This document shows, one piece after another, positions 44,028 through 57,700 of a stretch of DNA of 64,000 nt. A model generated the notes under the pieces. The model saw only the letters and a program-made list of their open reading frames with translations, did no database searches and was not told where the DNA came from. This stretch comes from Boswellia sacra (lineage: Eukaryota > Streptophyta > Magnoliopsida > Sapindales > Burseraceae): assembly GCA_013180625.2 (NCBI GenBank), contig SNVD02014772.1, forward strand, positions 682,001 to 746,000, given 5' to 3'. Both the position numbers and the translations under genes were made by a program. How positions within the stretch are numbered: the stretch's first letter is position 1; the number at the start of each line of letters is the position of its first letter.

Positions 44028-47000
44028 CTAATGAAGGGCTGGGGTTGACTGAGAAACTTGTTCGGAATGTACTCCTGATTGAGCTTCGACTGGGGCAGAC
44101 TCATCAGTGTTTGGTATCCAGAAGGAGAGAACAGAAGATGCTGCTACGAACATCGCCCGCCGGGGAGCCCACTTCAAGCTTGAAGCAACTCCTGTGTGGG
44201 CATTCCAACATGCCACCTACCAGAAACCAATTCACATTATGCGCTGGCATAACCATATGTAAACTATCTTAATACACTAATGAAGTAATGATAGATAACC
44301 ATAGAGAAGAACTATCTTAAATATTTATGTTTTTATCCACCTTAAATAAAATTAGCAATATCCATTCATCATTTGCTCTAATTTTTTTTTATTTTATTTT
44401 ATCTTTTAGAGAAACAATTGAATCAATTACTTAATTTATTTCATTCTTACATAATAATTCCTTTTTAACTTCAACTTGCAAATCTAAGCCATGTGCTTGA
44501 CCGAACAATTGAAAGCACTCACTGAGGAGTGAAGATATTCTTAGTCTCCTACTATAAATGAAGACACAAATAGCCAGCTTTAATTGTTGACTGACTTGAG
44601 CTAATAATTTTTCCCCTTCTTTAAAGAGAAAGAGAACAGAAAGATGGAATTGAGTGTCCCTGCCTAGCCATTGTTAGTTTTTTTATAAAGGCAATGTTGG
44701 CATAAATATAAATAATCTAAGTTAATTGCGAATGCACCCTGCAAGGAATGTTGAAGAACTTTCAACGCACAAAAACACACCCCCAATAGAAAAGACTAAT
44801 ACCTCGTTTCGCAAGTTGATGTTCCACGCATGAATTGTTCCATCTCCTGATCCTTTGACAAAAGGAAATTCAAAATTTTATTTTCTGATTATCTGAACGG
44901 AAGACAAGAAAATCTATCCAGAAAATTATATCTGAAATTGAATAGTTCCTCATTTGAACTGGAATGATAATCTAACACTAAAACCACAATGAACTGTTAA
45001 GATTCCTTTGGAAGAGAGGGTAGTTATCTAATGGAATTGGCAAGATTGTTTAACAAGTACCGATAAATGTATAAAGTATTCAAGCAATACCTAAAGTGCA
45101 TTATAAGCCCTTGTTATATGACCTCCCTAGTTCTCTAAAAACAGGTCATTAATTTTCACGCTACAACAAATTTAATTGTTCATATACAGTTCAAACAATT
45201 CCTACACATGCATTGCAAGTGGTTACTCATAGTAGAAAGATACCTACAAGCATGCATGCCAAACCCCAGTAACATAAGAAAATGCTATCATGTTCCATCT
45301 TGTTTTCTTTTCATTACTTACCAAACACCCCAGACCATCTCAATGCAAATATATTTTAAACATGATTTAATCTTCATACTCATTCACTGATGAGTAATCA
45401 GGTGTGAACAGGCAAGGCCTAGCCACCAAATCCAGAATTTTGGAACTTAAAAGTGAAAGTCTCAAATCATATCCAGGTCATACTGGAGTTGCAAAACCTG
45501 GCCAACAGGGACACTGGAAAGCATGAGGGGTCATTATTGCAGTATTATTTGCTTCCTTGCAGGCAATATAGTTTTGGGCAGCCAAAGCACAGAGCAGATA
45601 TTTTACATTTTATCAGGTCAAGCCCAAGGTTTCACAACTCAAGAACGCATCAAGGTTGGTGTGCAAGTCTTTAATGGCTTCTTATTTGGCACTACAGGAG
45701 CCAGTTGATGTTGATCTACTTAATAGAGAAATGACAAAAAAAATAAAAATAAAATGGATAAAGGCTAGATGACACAATTTGTTTTCAGATAGAAAATGTT
45801 ATGAGTACTAGATACCTGAAACCACATACTGGCCGTCTGGGGAAAAAGTTGCTTCCATAGTTTCATTTGGAGATGGCTCCAAATTTACAGCAAACCGCTG
45901 CATATAAATTCTCACAAGGAGTTACTTATGCCACAACCTGTATATAATATGCATAATAAGGTATGAAACAGAATATGTAGTCCTACATTCTGCAGTGCAG
46001 CAGATGGGGCTTCATATAAAATGTTACCCCAACTATTTCCTTAGGAATCCTAGAAGAAAAAATTTTCAATCAGGTAAACTAACCTTCTCTCCTCCATATG
46101 CATCAAGAACATAAATGTTGTTGCTTGTGGTCGTCAAGAGCATTGATTTCCCATCGTTGCTGAACTTAATATCACAAACCTCTGCTCTATCTCCACCTAC
46201 TAAAAAGGTGTCAAAAGGACCCTGCAATAGGAAAAATACATCAAATTTGTGTTGTTAACGCCAATATATGAGTTAGTGCTTCACAAATGAGTACCTTGTC
46301 ATAAGAACGTGAATCAAATAATTTGATAGCACCCCCTTCCATTGCCACTGCAAAGACCAGGCCTTGCTGATCATATGCAACTGTTGGTCTACCACGTAGA
46401 TGTAAAATTCCCTGGAAACTATATCAGTGAGCATAAATCACAAACATGTATCTTTTTGAAGTAAAAACATATATCACAAATACCAAGGCAGATGCAAGTC
46501 ACTGTTGCTGAACTTTTACCAACATTTTGTGATCACAATGGTACATGCAAACTCGATTTGTATGATAGATTCTTACATTTAGTTTTCAAAATAATATACT
46601 GGAAACTTCTCATACTAATTATTATCCTTCTTTAGCACTAAGAAAAGAGTGGAAAACAGTCTATAGCCATTTGAGATTTATCAGATTTGTGTAATTTACT
46701 ATAGATTGTTTGTTGCAACCTAACAATTTGAATAAAATTCATGAGAAACAAGAAACTAACCTGGCAAGCATTTACACGAAGATCCCACATTCTAACACTG
46801 TGGTCAAGAGAACCAGACATGAAGCTATCATTTACTGGAGACATGCAAAGAGAAACAACCCTATGACATCAAGGATACAAGAATCAGCATCACAACCTTG
46901 CCATAATTATAATTAAAAAAAAAAATTTACAAGCCAAGCTATATACAAATCGAATTTTTATGTCTATGCTAGTGGAAGACAGAGAAAGGGAGCAGTTGCA

Positions 47001-48177
47001 ATGTCATAAGAAGCATTTAGATGTTTCTTATTGCTAATAGAAACAACTAAAGCACATGCCTATATGCAAATATATATCATGAGGAAAAACAATTGAAAGT
47101 GCTTATGTCCACTAACAGTTTTAAGTAGTAACCTTGAATGCATATCCATTTCAGTGCTTCATTTTTATTTCATACATCATATGAAACCTTTTCCAGAACC
47201 ATATATGGTACTTGGCCTTAAATTTCTATAAACCGAGTCCATGCAATTAGAAGTTTAAACTGCTTTCTCTACTTAATTAGTCATGTGATTCGAACCTCTC
47301 TTTATGCCCTTTGAAGTAGCGAAGGATTCTATTATCATACATTGATAGATACCGCAACGATTCTGGCAAGAACAAAGAAGTTTCTAAAGTTACCATACAT
47401 CTTAGTTAAATAGAAACTTAAAAAAAATTTATTTCTACTCTAGATAAGTGTTTCACACCAAGCAACTCACCTCCAGTAGAATCCAAATTATATCTTGTTG
47501 AGCAAATTACGGAGCTTGGATGATGGGTAAAGCAAATACGATCAGTACCATGTTTCTTGTGATATGTGGTCTTCAGCAACCTAAAGTTCATAACAAAACA
47601 ATCATTAAAGTTTTAAAAAGAAAATCACTGCTTTCTACTAAAAAATCTCCCGGCCTCTCTTAGGAGTTCACTGACTTCATAATTCATAACTAAGCCCCTA
47701 CATTGCTCTCAAAGACTTTAAATCTCAATCGAAGTAAAAGAACCTTTCAATACATGGCTTCATTTGAAATTTTTGTATATGATACAATAATCAAAAGGTG
47801 TATCATTTCAAATCAACAAACAAACAGAAATTTTCCAATTAGTAATGTTACGTCCAAATCACTGATAAAGAGTTTAAGCAGAATCTTATAATTACAAAGC
47901 GAACTACTCACTTAGCATTTACGATGTCGTATAGCCGGACTGAGTCATCCTCGCTAGCTGTGACCAATAAATCATCCTTGCGATGAAAGTCGAGTGAGTT
48001 TATCTTTCCACCCTGAAAGTGAAAAAAAAAAAAAGTAATATTACTACGAATTACAGCTGAACAGAGAAACCTAAATTAGTTTAAAATGACGAGGAAGAGA
48101 AGATTTACAAAGTCCGAGAAAACCGCGCCGACTGCCATACTGCGCACTGTTTTGTCGTCGAGTTCAGCGAGCGCCAT
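44028..48177 (-). CDS. SWD2-like: WD40-repeat protein, WDR82/Swd2 family
   Basis: Ten minus-strand exons are readable: 48177-48109, 48012-47912, 47580-47471, 47362-47296, 46860-46761, 46411-46295, 46221-46084, 45897-45816, 44852-44803 and 44216-44028. They total 1,023 bp (340 residues) with GT-AG introns and no stops. The product starts [14 protein letters not shown] and carries WD-repeat landmarks: GKINSLDFH...[24 protein letters not shown]...[14 protein letters not shown] and [13 protein letters not shown]. Plant relatives (Arabidopsis S2La and S2Lb/APRF1, about 330 residues) are Swd2/WDR82-type proteins, subunits of COMPASS-like H3K4 methyltransferase complexes, and affect flowering time. 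In-frame upstream ATGs exist (48186 and 48267), but 48177 gives the conserved N-terminus. Intron 9 is about 590 bp. The gene is head-to-head with RST1. Confidence 0.94.
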
Positions 48178-48724
48178 CGTCAGCATTGACGGACTCTTAC
48201 GAGACACAGAGTCCGGAATTTGAATGAAGAAAGAACTGGAGAGAGTGGACTGTACAAGACGGGGCACAAGAGCAATTAGAAAGCAGATTTAAAAGGGGGA
48301 GGCGGCGGCGGAAAATATACGACGCCGTATAATGGACGTTTTATCGCGGTTTATTGCGGTTAAACCGCGGTTTTTTTTAATCCTTCATTTATTTTAAGTT
48401 TAACGAGGAAAATAAAGGATGAATTACAGAACTTCCCTTACAGTTTTGAAAAATTACAAAAGCATCCCCTATTGCCCCTATAATTTTTGCCCAAATTTGA
48501 AGCCTTCGCAAAATTGTCAAAAATCAAAATCTTCACAAAGATATATTTTGATAAATGCGCCAACAAACTAGAAACTCCTTTCAAATGAATATTTTGCAAA
48601 GATACCTTTCCCTTCTGCTATGATAGTGCGCCAAGTTTCAAAGAACTTGAATGTTCGAAGGTGGTGATGACATGTAACTACGAGGCTTCATATCTTGCAC
48701 AGTAACAAACTAACAAGGGAAACA
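48178..48724. promoter_or_regulatory. Bidirectional promoter region between the WD40 gene and RST1
   Basis: Only 547 bp separate the two start codons, so both promoters and 5'UTRs must share it. At 48343-48373 three GCGGTT/AACCGC units occur in tight succession, the last forming the perfect 12-bp palindrome AAACCGCGGTTT (48362-48373). A GGCGGCGGCGG run lies just beside it on the WD40 side. No obvious TATA box is placed for either gene, which suits housekeeping expression. Confidence 0.6.
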
Positions 48725-51700
48725 ATGGACTCTTACACTCCTCTGCTGGAGAAAACACGGGTCCCACAACCCTCGCTCCAGAAATTCGCGGTCATTTCTA
48801 TCTTCTCAAAGCTGCGGTCAGCCCCGGACCGTCTGGGACCCGAATCGGAACCCGGAAGAGAAGCAATTTCTCAGTGCCTCCACTCCTCCTCTCCCGCCGT
48901 TGTCGACCAATCGGTGCGCGAGCTTTGCCGCCTCGTGGCTGACTCCAAGTTGGAACTGTCTCTCGGGTTGTTAGAGCTGCAGTCAGCTCTGGAAGGATCC
49001 GACCCGAAATTTGTACCGCTCCTTGTCAAAGCGTTAGGTTTTGTTGTTTGGCTTGGATTTGAGAGGAATAATGGGTCTTGGAAGTTCGGGTCCACGGAGA
49101 ATCATCCGTTTGTTAAGGTGAAAGGATTTTAATTTGTTCAAATTTAAATTATGATCACATTGTCATGAGATTAGGAAATGTGGATGCTTATTCAATTAAT
49201 TATCAGTTAACATTGATATAAATATATTTTTTTGTATGTACTAAAATTAAATGGTGATGTTAACCGTGCTTGGTAGCAATCACTTGGCGGTTTTGTGGCA
49301 AAGTTAGTGGTGGTGGAAACCCTTTTTGTTATTTTGAGTTCTGGACTTGGAATTACATTGCAAATAAAAAAGCTAGTTAGTGTTAAAGCAATTTATGAGT
49401 AAAATTGAAGTAATTTTGATTATTTAACGCAGATATATAATTTAGGTATTTGAAGATCGAGGTATTGCTTTGCTGGTGCGCCGTTTGAAGCTTTTTTTGT
49501 TTGATACTTTTTTTTTTTGGGTTTATGCTTGCAGGTTCTATCAAGTCGAAATGAGGTTCATTCTGAGCTTGTGCAGCAAGTTTTGTTATTTATTACCCAG
49601 GCTAAGAGATTGGGAATGGTGGAAGTTTGTGAATTCTTGAGACCTTTTTTCAATTTGTCAATTTTACGAATACCCTTTTCGGATTCTTTGTCTTCTTCTT
49701 TTGTAAGGCAGTTAGTATCATCAGTATCGTCACTTTGTTGCTCATTTCCTAATGATGCAATGCCAATATTCAAGCTCTTAATGGGTTGCCTTAAATATTT
49801 TCCTTACAAGAATTTGGATGTAAGTATACTTCTTGATTTATGGTTTGATTTCCTTTCTGCAATATTCTGATCGCTGTGTTATTTTGTGGAAAAATGGATA
49901 CTTAGTTTGATTGATGGTTTCATTGCAATCTCATAGTTATTAGGTTCTCATTTCTTGGGAGTTTTCAGGAACAAAAGGATTTGAATTACATTGTCGAATG
50001 TATAGTGGACTCCTATATAGTGGTTTTGAGACACGTGGTTGCAAAGAGATTGGTATGTTCTTAATACATTCTGTGTGCCATTGACCTTTATGGAATTTTC
50101 CATCCTTGATCTTTCTTTGTCCTGTCAGTGGTTTATGGAACTGGTAATTGAGTTAGAAATTAATTATTGTTAGTTTAATTTTGTTTCTGGTGTCATTTAG
50201 TGCTATTTTGTTTCCCATTTTATGTTAGCAGCTGGTTTCTGAGGCTCAAATGTGCGGCATTGAACTAGTAGGAACTGTGTTGTCATTCTGCATGTCTCCT
50301 CCAAAGAAATATGGTAGCATTGAGGCCGTAGTTGAACTATTGAAGCATGTGTTGGCTGCCCAACATGATCTGTCATTGCAATATAATCCTGAACTGTCAA
50401 CAGTGATACTTTCTTTACTTTCTGTCCTCATTGAATCTGAGCTTGAACATGAGCACCTGTGTATACTGAAGCTACTACTGTTTCTTTTAAACTGGAAGGG
50501 TGAAAATGGTATGTTTTCTAAACTTGTTTTGAATTATTACACTATCTTGCTTGCTTATAGTATTCTGCATGCAGACGTCAGGTATTATTTTTCAACTTAG
50601 TTGACTTATATATCTCTATGCTAAATTTCTAGGTTACTTTTGTACGAGTAACAATTCATTAGTTAATGGGTATCATTTATCAATGAAGTTAGGGTATTAC
50701 TTCTGCTTAAATTTGTTGGAAGCTTTGTGGGTATTTAGAATACCAATTTTTTTTTTTTTTTTTTTAAGCTATGTTTGTTCTTGCTGAGAGGAAACCAGGA
50801 AAAAAAGTTTACTAGTTTATTATGGTTTCATGGTTTCTGTTACTGTATTCATTATTTATCAACAAATCTGAACTTCACCATCTGATTATTCCTGCTTCCT
50901 TGGAATGAATTGTGGCTGTCTGGTGTTTCTCTTTTTTTCCCCATTTTTCCCCTGCCAGGAGGGGGTTTGGTTTGAAGATATCTCTCGGTCATTTTTACTT
51001 TTTAAGGTGATTTTCATTTGAATGTATTTTTGCATGCTTATTGATACAGTGTTGTATGCACTTCCACAGAATATGTGCTTGGTGGAACTACATGTGGTCT
51101 GAGTGAAGAGCTTTTATTGATATTTCCTATTATAAACCTTATGTCATCACCTTCTCAGTCAGTTAAAGGGGTGGCAACTGACTTGCTTATCATGTTAGAA
51201 AAGCCTCTGGTAAAATTGATGGCAGCACCAAAGATTGAAGTGGCCATGAAGGGGGGGTACCAACCTATCGTGGGACCTGAATCTATTGCCTTTAGGCTTT
51301 TGAAAAACCTATGGTTTGAGGTTTGTTCCTGTTATGTGAGCTTCTTTGTTTAAATTATTTACCATTTATTTTGTATTTTAGCGACTATTCGATAACATGA
51401 GAACTTTTATTATGTGGATTGCATGCACTGGAATAATTTAGGAGTATGGGCTGTAGTCATGGCTGAGATTGTTTTTGTCCTTGCTAGAGTTGCTGTTCAT
51501 GATTGAGATAAGCTTGATTTCCTATTGCATTTTCTTCTTAATCATTACCATATATGAGAAGGGTATAATCCAATCATTAGGAATTTGAGAATTTGGAAAT
51601 GCAGTTGTTGCTAGCAAATGACTATTGGCCTTTTGCTGCCCTTTCTTACAGGATCGCAATTCACTGTCAGGTTCTTTCTTTCTAAGTGTTGGTTATTTTG

Positions 51701-54700
51701 GGGATTCTGTTATGAAAGGGATGGACAATGGACCAAGACTGTGGACTTCTCAATTAAAAGAATACTTGCTGTGGATTGTTGACAGAAAGAAGTCCTCCCG
51801 AACTAACTCTGCGTCACAAGAGACTTTTTCACCAGGTATGATGCTGATAACTTCTGTTCACTTTTACTGTACAACAATAAATAATGGGTTGGTGTAATTG
51901 TTAGGACATAAATTCCATTTATGTTGCATTTTGAACTGTCCCCTTTTTTTTTCCTTGTAGAATTGTCCTTGCTACTTTGTGCGATTGCTAGCGTTTTGGT
52001 GATGCATCCGTCATTGGGAAGTTCTGCTCTAGATGCTTTTGCTGCTATTGGCTTATTGGATCCTAAATTGGGAGTTCCATTGTTGCTATCCATCTTATTT
52101 TACAGTAATATATTCACCAGAAAAGATGTTTTTTGCCCGAATATGCTGGTGAGTCTTCCTCTTCTTACTCTCAACTCATGTCTTATGCATTCAACAGGGC
52201 ATGTTTAGCTTTCCCTTTTTGCTTTTGTCGTTTGTCACAGTAAGTGATAAATTTTTTTTTCAACTATCATTGCAGCCAAAGCTTTTGGGACTGCTTCCAT
52301 CACTTGCTTCACAATCTGTGATGATTCCACTTGTAGTTCAAACAGTTTTGCCAATGCTGCATAAGAATGCAAACCCGTATGTACTCTTTACAAATCATAT
52401 TTTGTGGCTTATTTTTATTTATTTATTTTTTAATACACTATTTCCTTTAATTTTTCTAATGGCCTACTTTGATGATATCCTGTTATCTGGCTGGCATAGC
52501 CATATAATGAATGAGGTTCACATTTATTGTCATTCACAGAGGAAGAAGCTTATAATTTTGGGACTATGGTTCATTTTCTTTCTTCTCTTTGGACATTGTT
52601 TCTTGTGAATTTAAGGACTTGCTTTTCTTATATAATCAAAAGAAATGGGATGCTGTAGTTAGATGATTTTGGATTTAAGTTTTCTTTTGTATTGATAAAT
52701 AATTTTTTTTCCTTCAGTGGGGCACTTTCAATTTTTATGTAATTTTCCTTATATTAATATAATTTCTGTTTCTATAACTTTTGAACTATTTTTCTGAGGA
52801 ATTGTTTTATCCAATAATTGCTGATGTTTATTTCATATCCAGAGTGTTATATGGTACAGCCACTCGCTTGCTTTGTCAAACTTGGGAGATCAATGACCGT
52901 GCCTTCGGGAGTTTGCAAGTAAAATTTTTTATAGTGTTCATCCCTCACTGCCTGACTCCATCTTAAGAAGCTCTTTCACATACATACATTTTATCCACAA
53001 ACTTTTAATATAATTATGAGTTACAATATTGTAACTGTTTTGGCAATTTGAGTACATGATAGTGTACTTAAAGGTGAATATGCTTTTATAGGGGTGAAAA
53101 GAATTGTAATGGGAGTGCATGTTTATGATACATTTGTGTCAGCTTGGTTTGTTTGATAATACAGTAGTTTTGTTGGAGTTTGCATAAGAGCTCTAAGTTA
53201 AAAAAAAAAAAAAAAAAAAAATTGGTTTTTATTGCTAACAAGGGCAATTCCACTAAAATTGCTTTTGCCTTTATTTTTAGTCCTTTGATTTTGTTTTGTT
53301 TTCTAACGATTAGGGAGTATTACACCCAAAGGGTTTCACTGACTTCATGTCTGAGAGAAATATCTGTTTAAGCATTGCTGCTTCTGTTCGGGATGTTTGC
53401 AGAAAAAACCCTGATAGGGGTGTGGACCTTATCTTGTCTGTTTCCGTATGTTCCCCAAGCTGCCTTTTTTTTTTTTTTTTTGGGGCTTCATCCTATGCAT
53501 ACAATTCTGAGTTGTCTTTGTCTTTTTCCATTTAATTGACAGGCTTGCATTGAGAGCCGAGATCCAATAATTCAAGCCCTTGGTTTCCAAAGCCTTGCCC
53601 ATCTTTGTGAGGCTGATGTAATTGGTAATCTTGAATGAGAAATGAACTTAAATGGTTATTTATTCCATTAAGAAGACAGAAACGGTCCTCTGTAGCAGTA
53701 TTGCTGCTTGAGGCAGCTTTTGATATTTTTCCTGATGGTGCTTAAAGTTGAAAAGTGTGGCTGCTTCTTAGCGAAATTTTTTAATATTTTCAATAAATGT
53801 TTCTAATAAAAAACTGGTGAAAAGTGACATTGCCTTTAAATCTGTTGTGGAAATCTGATTGTGCTACATTGTTCATTTCCTGATTGTGCTACATTGTTCA
53901 TTTCCTGTCGTTTTTTTCTTTTGATAACTTAACTGTAAGATCTACTTTAATTTTGAATGTGCCTTGTTTTCTAGCCATCAAGCAATTTGCTTGCCTATTT
54001 GAATCAAGGATTCAATTTGTAAATTAACCTACTAACTAAGATGGTGAATGAATATTGAATCTTGTCTTTGGATCATAGTTGGTTTTGAGTCCTTAACAGC
54101 ATTATCCATCCATTCTTTGGGCAAGTCATCACATTTATCATAAAATACCAACAAATGATTTCAATTGCTCATTGTTGGTCACGTCATAGGCATCATTATC
54201 TTCTTCTAAATTTCCTTTCGTAAAAGAATAATCCTCTTTTGAGGTTAAAGAGTTCTTATAGAAGATTGGTTAAGTATTTTTGTTAACTTCGTTATTTTGT
54301 TGTTGCTAAATGCTTCTATTTTAAAGATTGTTCATCCAATGTCCTTTCTTTAATAAAAATGGTAAATTGTTTAGGTCAAGAAATAGATGAACACCTTTAT
54401 AGTGACGGGTGAGAATGGTTAGCAATGCCATACAGGATATCATTATTTGAGAAATATTACAGATTATTTTGTTTTGTGCCTTATAAATTTCAAGAAATTG
54501 TGTATTTCTAAATCCTGTTATTCTTATCATATTTTTCCATCTCATCTTTCTATTACATATATTAAAAATACTTACACCATGTTGCATTGTCATATGGTAC
54601 AGATTTTTATACTGCTTGGGATGTCATTGCAAAGCATGTGCTGGACTACTCCTCGGAACCAAATCTGGCCCATAGGTAAATTTCTTGGCATTGACTGCTA

Positions 54701-57700
54701 ACAGAACTAATTCACCAGAGCCCATTCTTAAATCAATAGGGCAGCAATCTTAAAAATGGTGACCATAGGTTAAGTTCAAACTGTGGAGTAAGTGCTTAGC
54801 CTTTTGCTGCTTGGGTTTTCTCAACCTGCATTGGAATTAACTTAGGTTTGCTCACCTCTGCCCAAATTCTTTGTACCTTATTACTTGATGTGCTACAATT
54901 GTTTCCTCTATGCCTTTGCTTCATTTCCAGCTTAATATTATTGTATGTTGCTTTGTTTTAGCATTACAGTCAGATATACTGTATAACTTTTCCATTTTAC
55001 TTGTATCTATGTGATTTGAAGTTATATTTGGCATAATTCTTCCATGATATTTTGATCGACTTTCACTTAAGGTTGTTAATAATATTTCATAATCTTCTTC
55101 AGTCAAGAATGCTTCAATTCCTACTGACCTCTGCCTATTGCCAGCTTATGCCTTCTTCTAAGATGGGGAGCAATGGATGCCGAAGCATATCCAGAAACTT
55201 CAAGGGAAGTTCTCAAAATTTTATGGGTTTGTGGTACAACTAGGCACCCAGGTTATGACTTACAATGGGCAAAGGCTAGAGCCTCTGCCTTTGAGGCCTT
55301 AATCCAATATGAGGTATATTTGGAATGTTGGAAAATGTATATGAGGATTTCTTTCCCTATAGTGACCACTGCATTGCTATGTCACATAAAACAGAAAAAA
55401 TTAACATATCTTGTGGCCTGTTTATATTTTGCTATTAAACTTCTTCATTTTATTTTGGCATTGTGTACTTTCCTCTAAATCAATTAATGTATCACCAGGT
55501 ATCATTTATTGATAAAAATATTTCAGATTTCAAAGAAAAGAGTGTTGAGTTCCTTTTCTCTGAGACAAACCAAGATGTACTTCAGGCAATGAAAGGATTT
55601 CAAGTCAAGATTATAACACATGAGCACATGTAATTTCACAACTTAGTATTTGTCACAATGTACCAAAGTTTGAAATAAAAAATCCAAATGTGTACTGAAA
55701 ACCTTTTGTCATTTTGTTCCAGCACTAGACGAAGGTTTGTGAAGGAGAAAAAAGTACCTGGAAGTAAGATTGAGAAACTGCTGGATGTTTTTCCTCAAGT
55801 TATCTTCTCTTCAGGTACAATAAGATTGTTGGTCTATAAGTTGCTGATGAAAAATGACTAAATAGAAAATAGAGAATAAAAACAATCACTACAAAAATGA
55901 AGATCTACATGGTAAACTCAAATAGTTGGAGAAAAACCATAGATCGTTAAAGAGAAAGATTTATCCACTATGTGAAAATTGTTTCATTCGCATAGAATTT
56001 ATCTATTCACATAGAATTTATCTATCTCCTAAACCCTTGATACACCCAAGAACACTTTCACCCAGAAGCACTTAATTTCCCAAATATTTCGTGCTATGAA
56101 GCTTTAATATATCGACATTTGAGATGTTAAGCTCTAATTTGAGATTCTCTTTTGGTTTCTTAGATGATTATGAGGAAATGAAACTTGGTATTTACAAGAA
56201 ATAATGATACTATTTCCCGATTTTATGCTAAATTCTGCATAACAAATGATGTAATTAATGATTACCAAATGGAATGTGTTTTGGTGTAATGAATAATGTG
56301 ATAGTTTTAAATTAATGCCACATCGTTTGAGATGCATGATTAGGGATAAATTTTGGGATGTGTTACATGTGTAACAATATTTTTATAGGAAATTATAGCC
56401 TCCAAATCAATAGTCCAAGCCAAATAGCAATATTAATTTAGCCTCTTAATTCTTTCACATGTACAATTTTACATATTGTTGAAATTGGCTTCACATTTTA
56501 GTTTTTATTATCATTTTTCAACAATCTCCATTATGACTAAATAATATAATGTCCGTAGTTCCTTTTCTTCTTATGCCTTTTAGGAGAATACCCAAATCTT
56601 TGTCTTTTTACACAACCAAAATTCTTAGCCTGGAAAATTATACTCCACCTCATTGGAACGTACACATTTAGAATCAATAAGTAATAAGAATTTCACTTTA
56701 GCACATGTCAAACAACCTTATTATAAACTGTGGTGCAACCCTTATATTTGACCTTCCTGAGAATTCATCAGCCATTGACATAACTCCCTCCATACACCTT
56801 GCATCAGTACGACTTTGTTTGACAAAAATGCTCTCACAAATGTGAAAGGAATACCTACGGACAAAGCTTGAGAGAAGAATTTTATCAGCTGAAAGGGTGT
56901 CTCAAATCATGGATTCCTAAAAGAGCAATTTCATACAATAGAAACAAGTAAAAGAACAAAAATCTCAAATAATCTAACTGTTTTAAATAAGATCATGTTT
57001 GAATTCAAGGCTATTAGAGTTAAAATTAACGATGAGGGTTTAGCTTTAAGCCGTATTTGGTCTTTTCCACCTTTTTATGAACACTTGAAACATATTTTGC
57101 TACATGGGAAGGAAAGAATAATTCTTTCTAAAAGATATTGTTAACTCCTTTAACGAGAAAAGGCTAAATAGTGGAAGCAATGGTAGAATTCAACATTGGT
57201 AGTTGTTAATAGAAAGAAGAAGAATTCCATGAAGATCTATTGGAGGAGTGTGATTTGATACCTTAGAAGAAATTGTTAGAAAGGTAGTGAAAGTTTAGCT
57301 AGTAGCTTCAACTTAGTAAATAGAAATATTGATAATGCTGCTAACAATGTATCACTCCCTGTATTGGAAGATGTTGAATTTGTCCTTTAAGAAGGATGTG
57401 TACATCCTCATTGTATGTAGGGGTGGCAATTTGGGTTACGACACGCGAATCCGACACGACACAATAAGGAAATTTGCAGGTTTGGGTTTACCTTAATCGT
57501 GTTCGTGTCAGAACTTTCAACCCGTTTAATAATCGTGTTGTGTTCGTGTTGAGTGCCTTCAACCTGTGAACTCGATTATGACACGACCCATTTATGACAC
57601 GAATCCATTTATGACACGAATCCGTTTATGACACGCATATATATTAAACACGATTATTGACACGAATAATATTTTATAATTTTTACACATATTAAATAAT

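Noticed and set aside
49446..49503. A possible extra RST1 exon between exons 1 and 2 (reading [16 protein letters not shown])
   Set aside because: Joining exon 1 directly to 49535 keeps the frame and gives an N-terminus that looks right for RST1. The extra segment has no clear donor.
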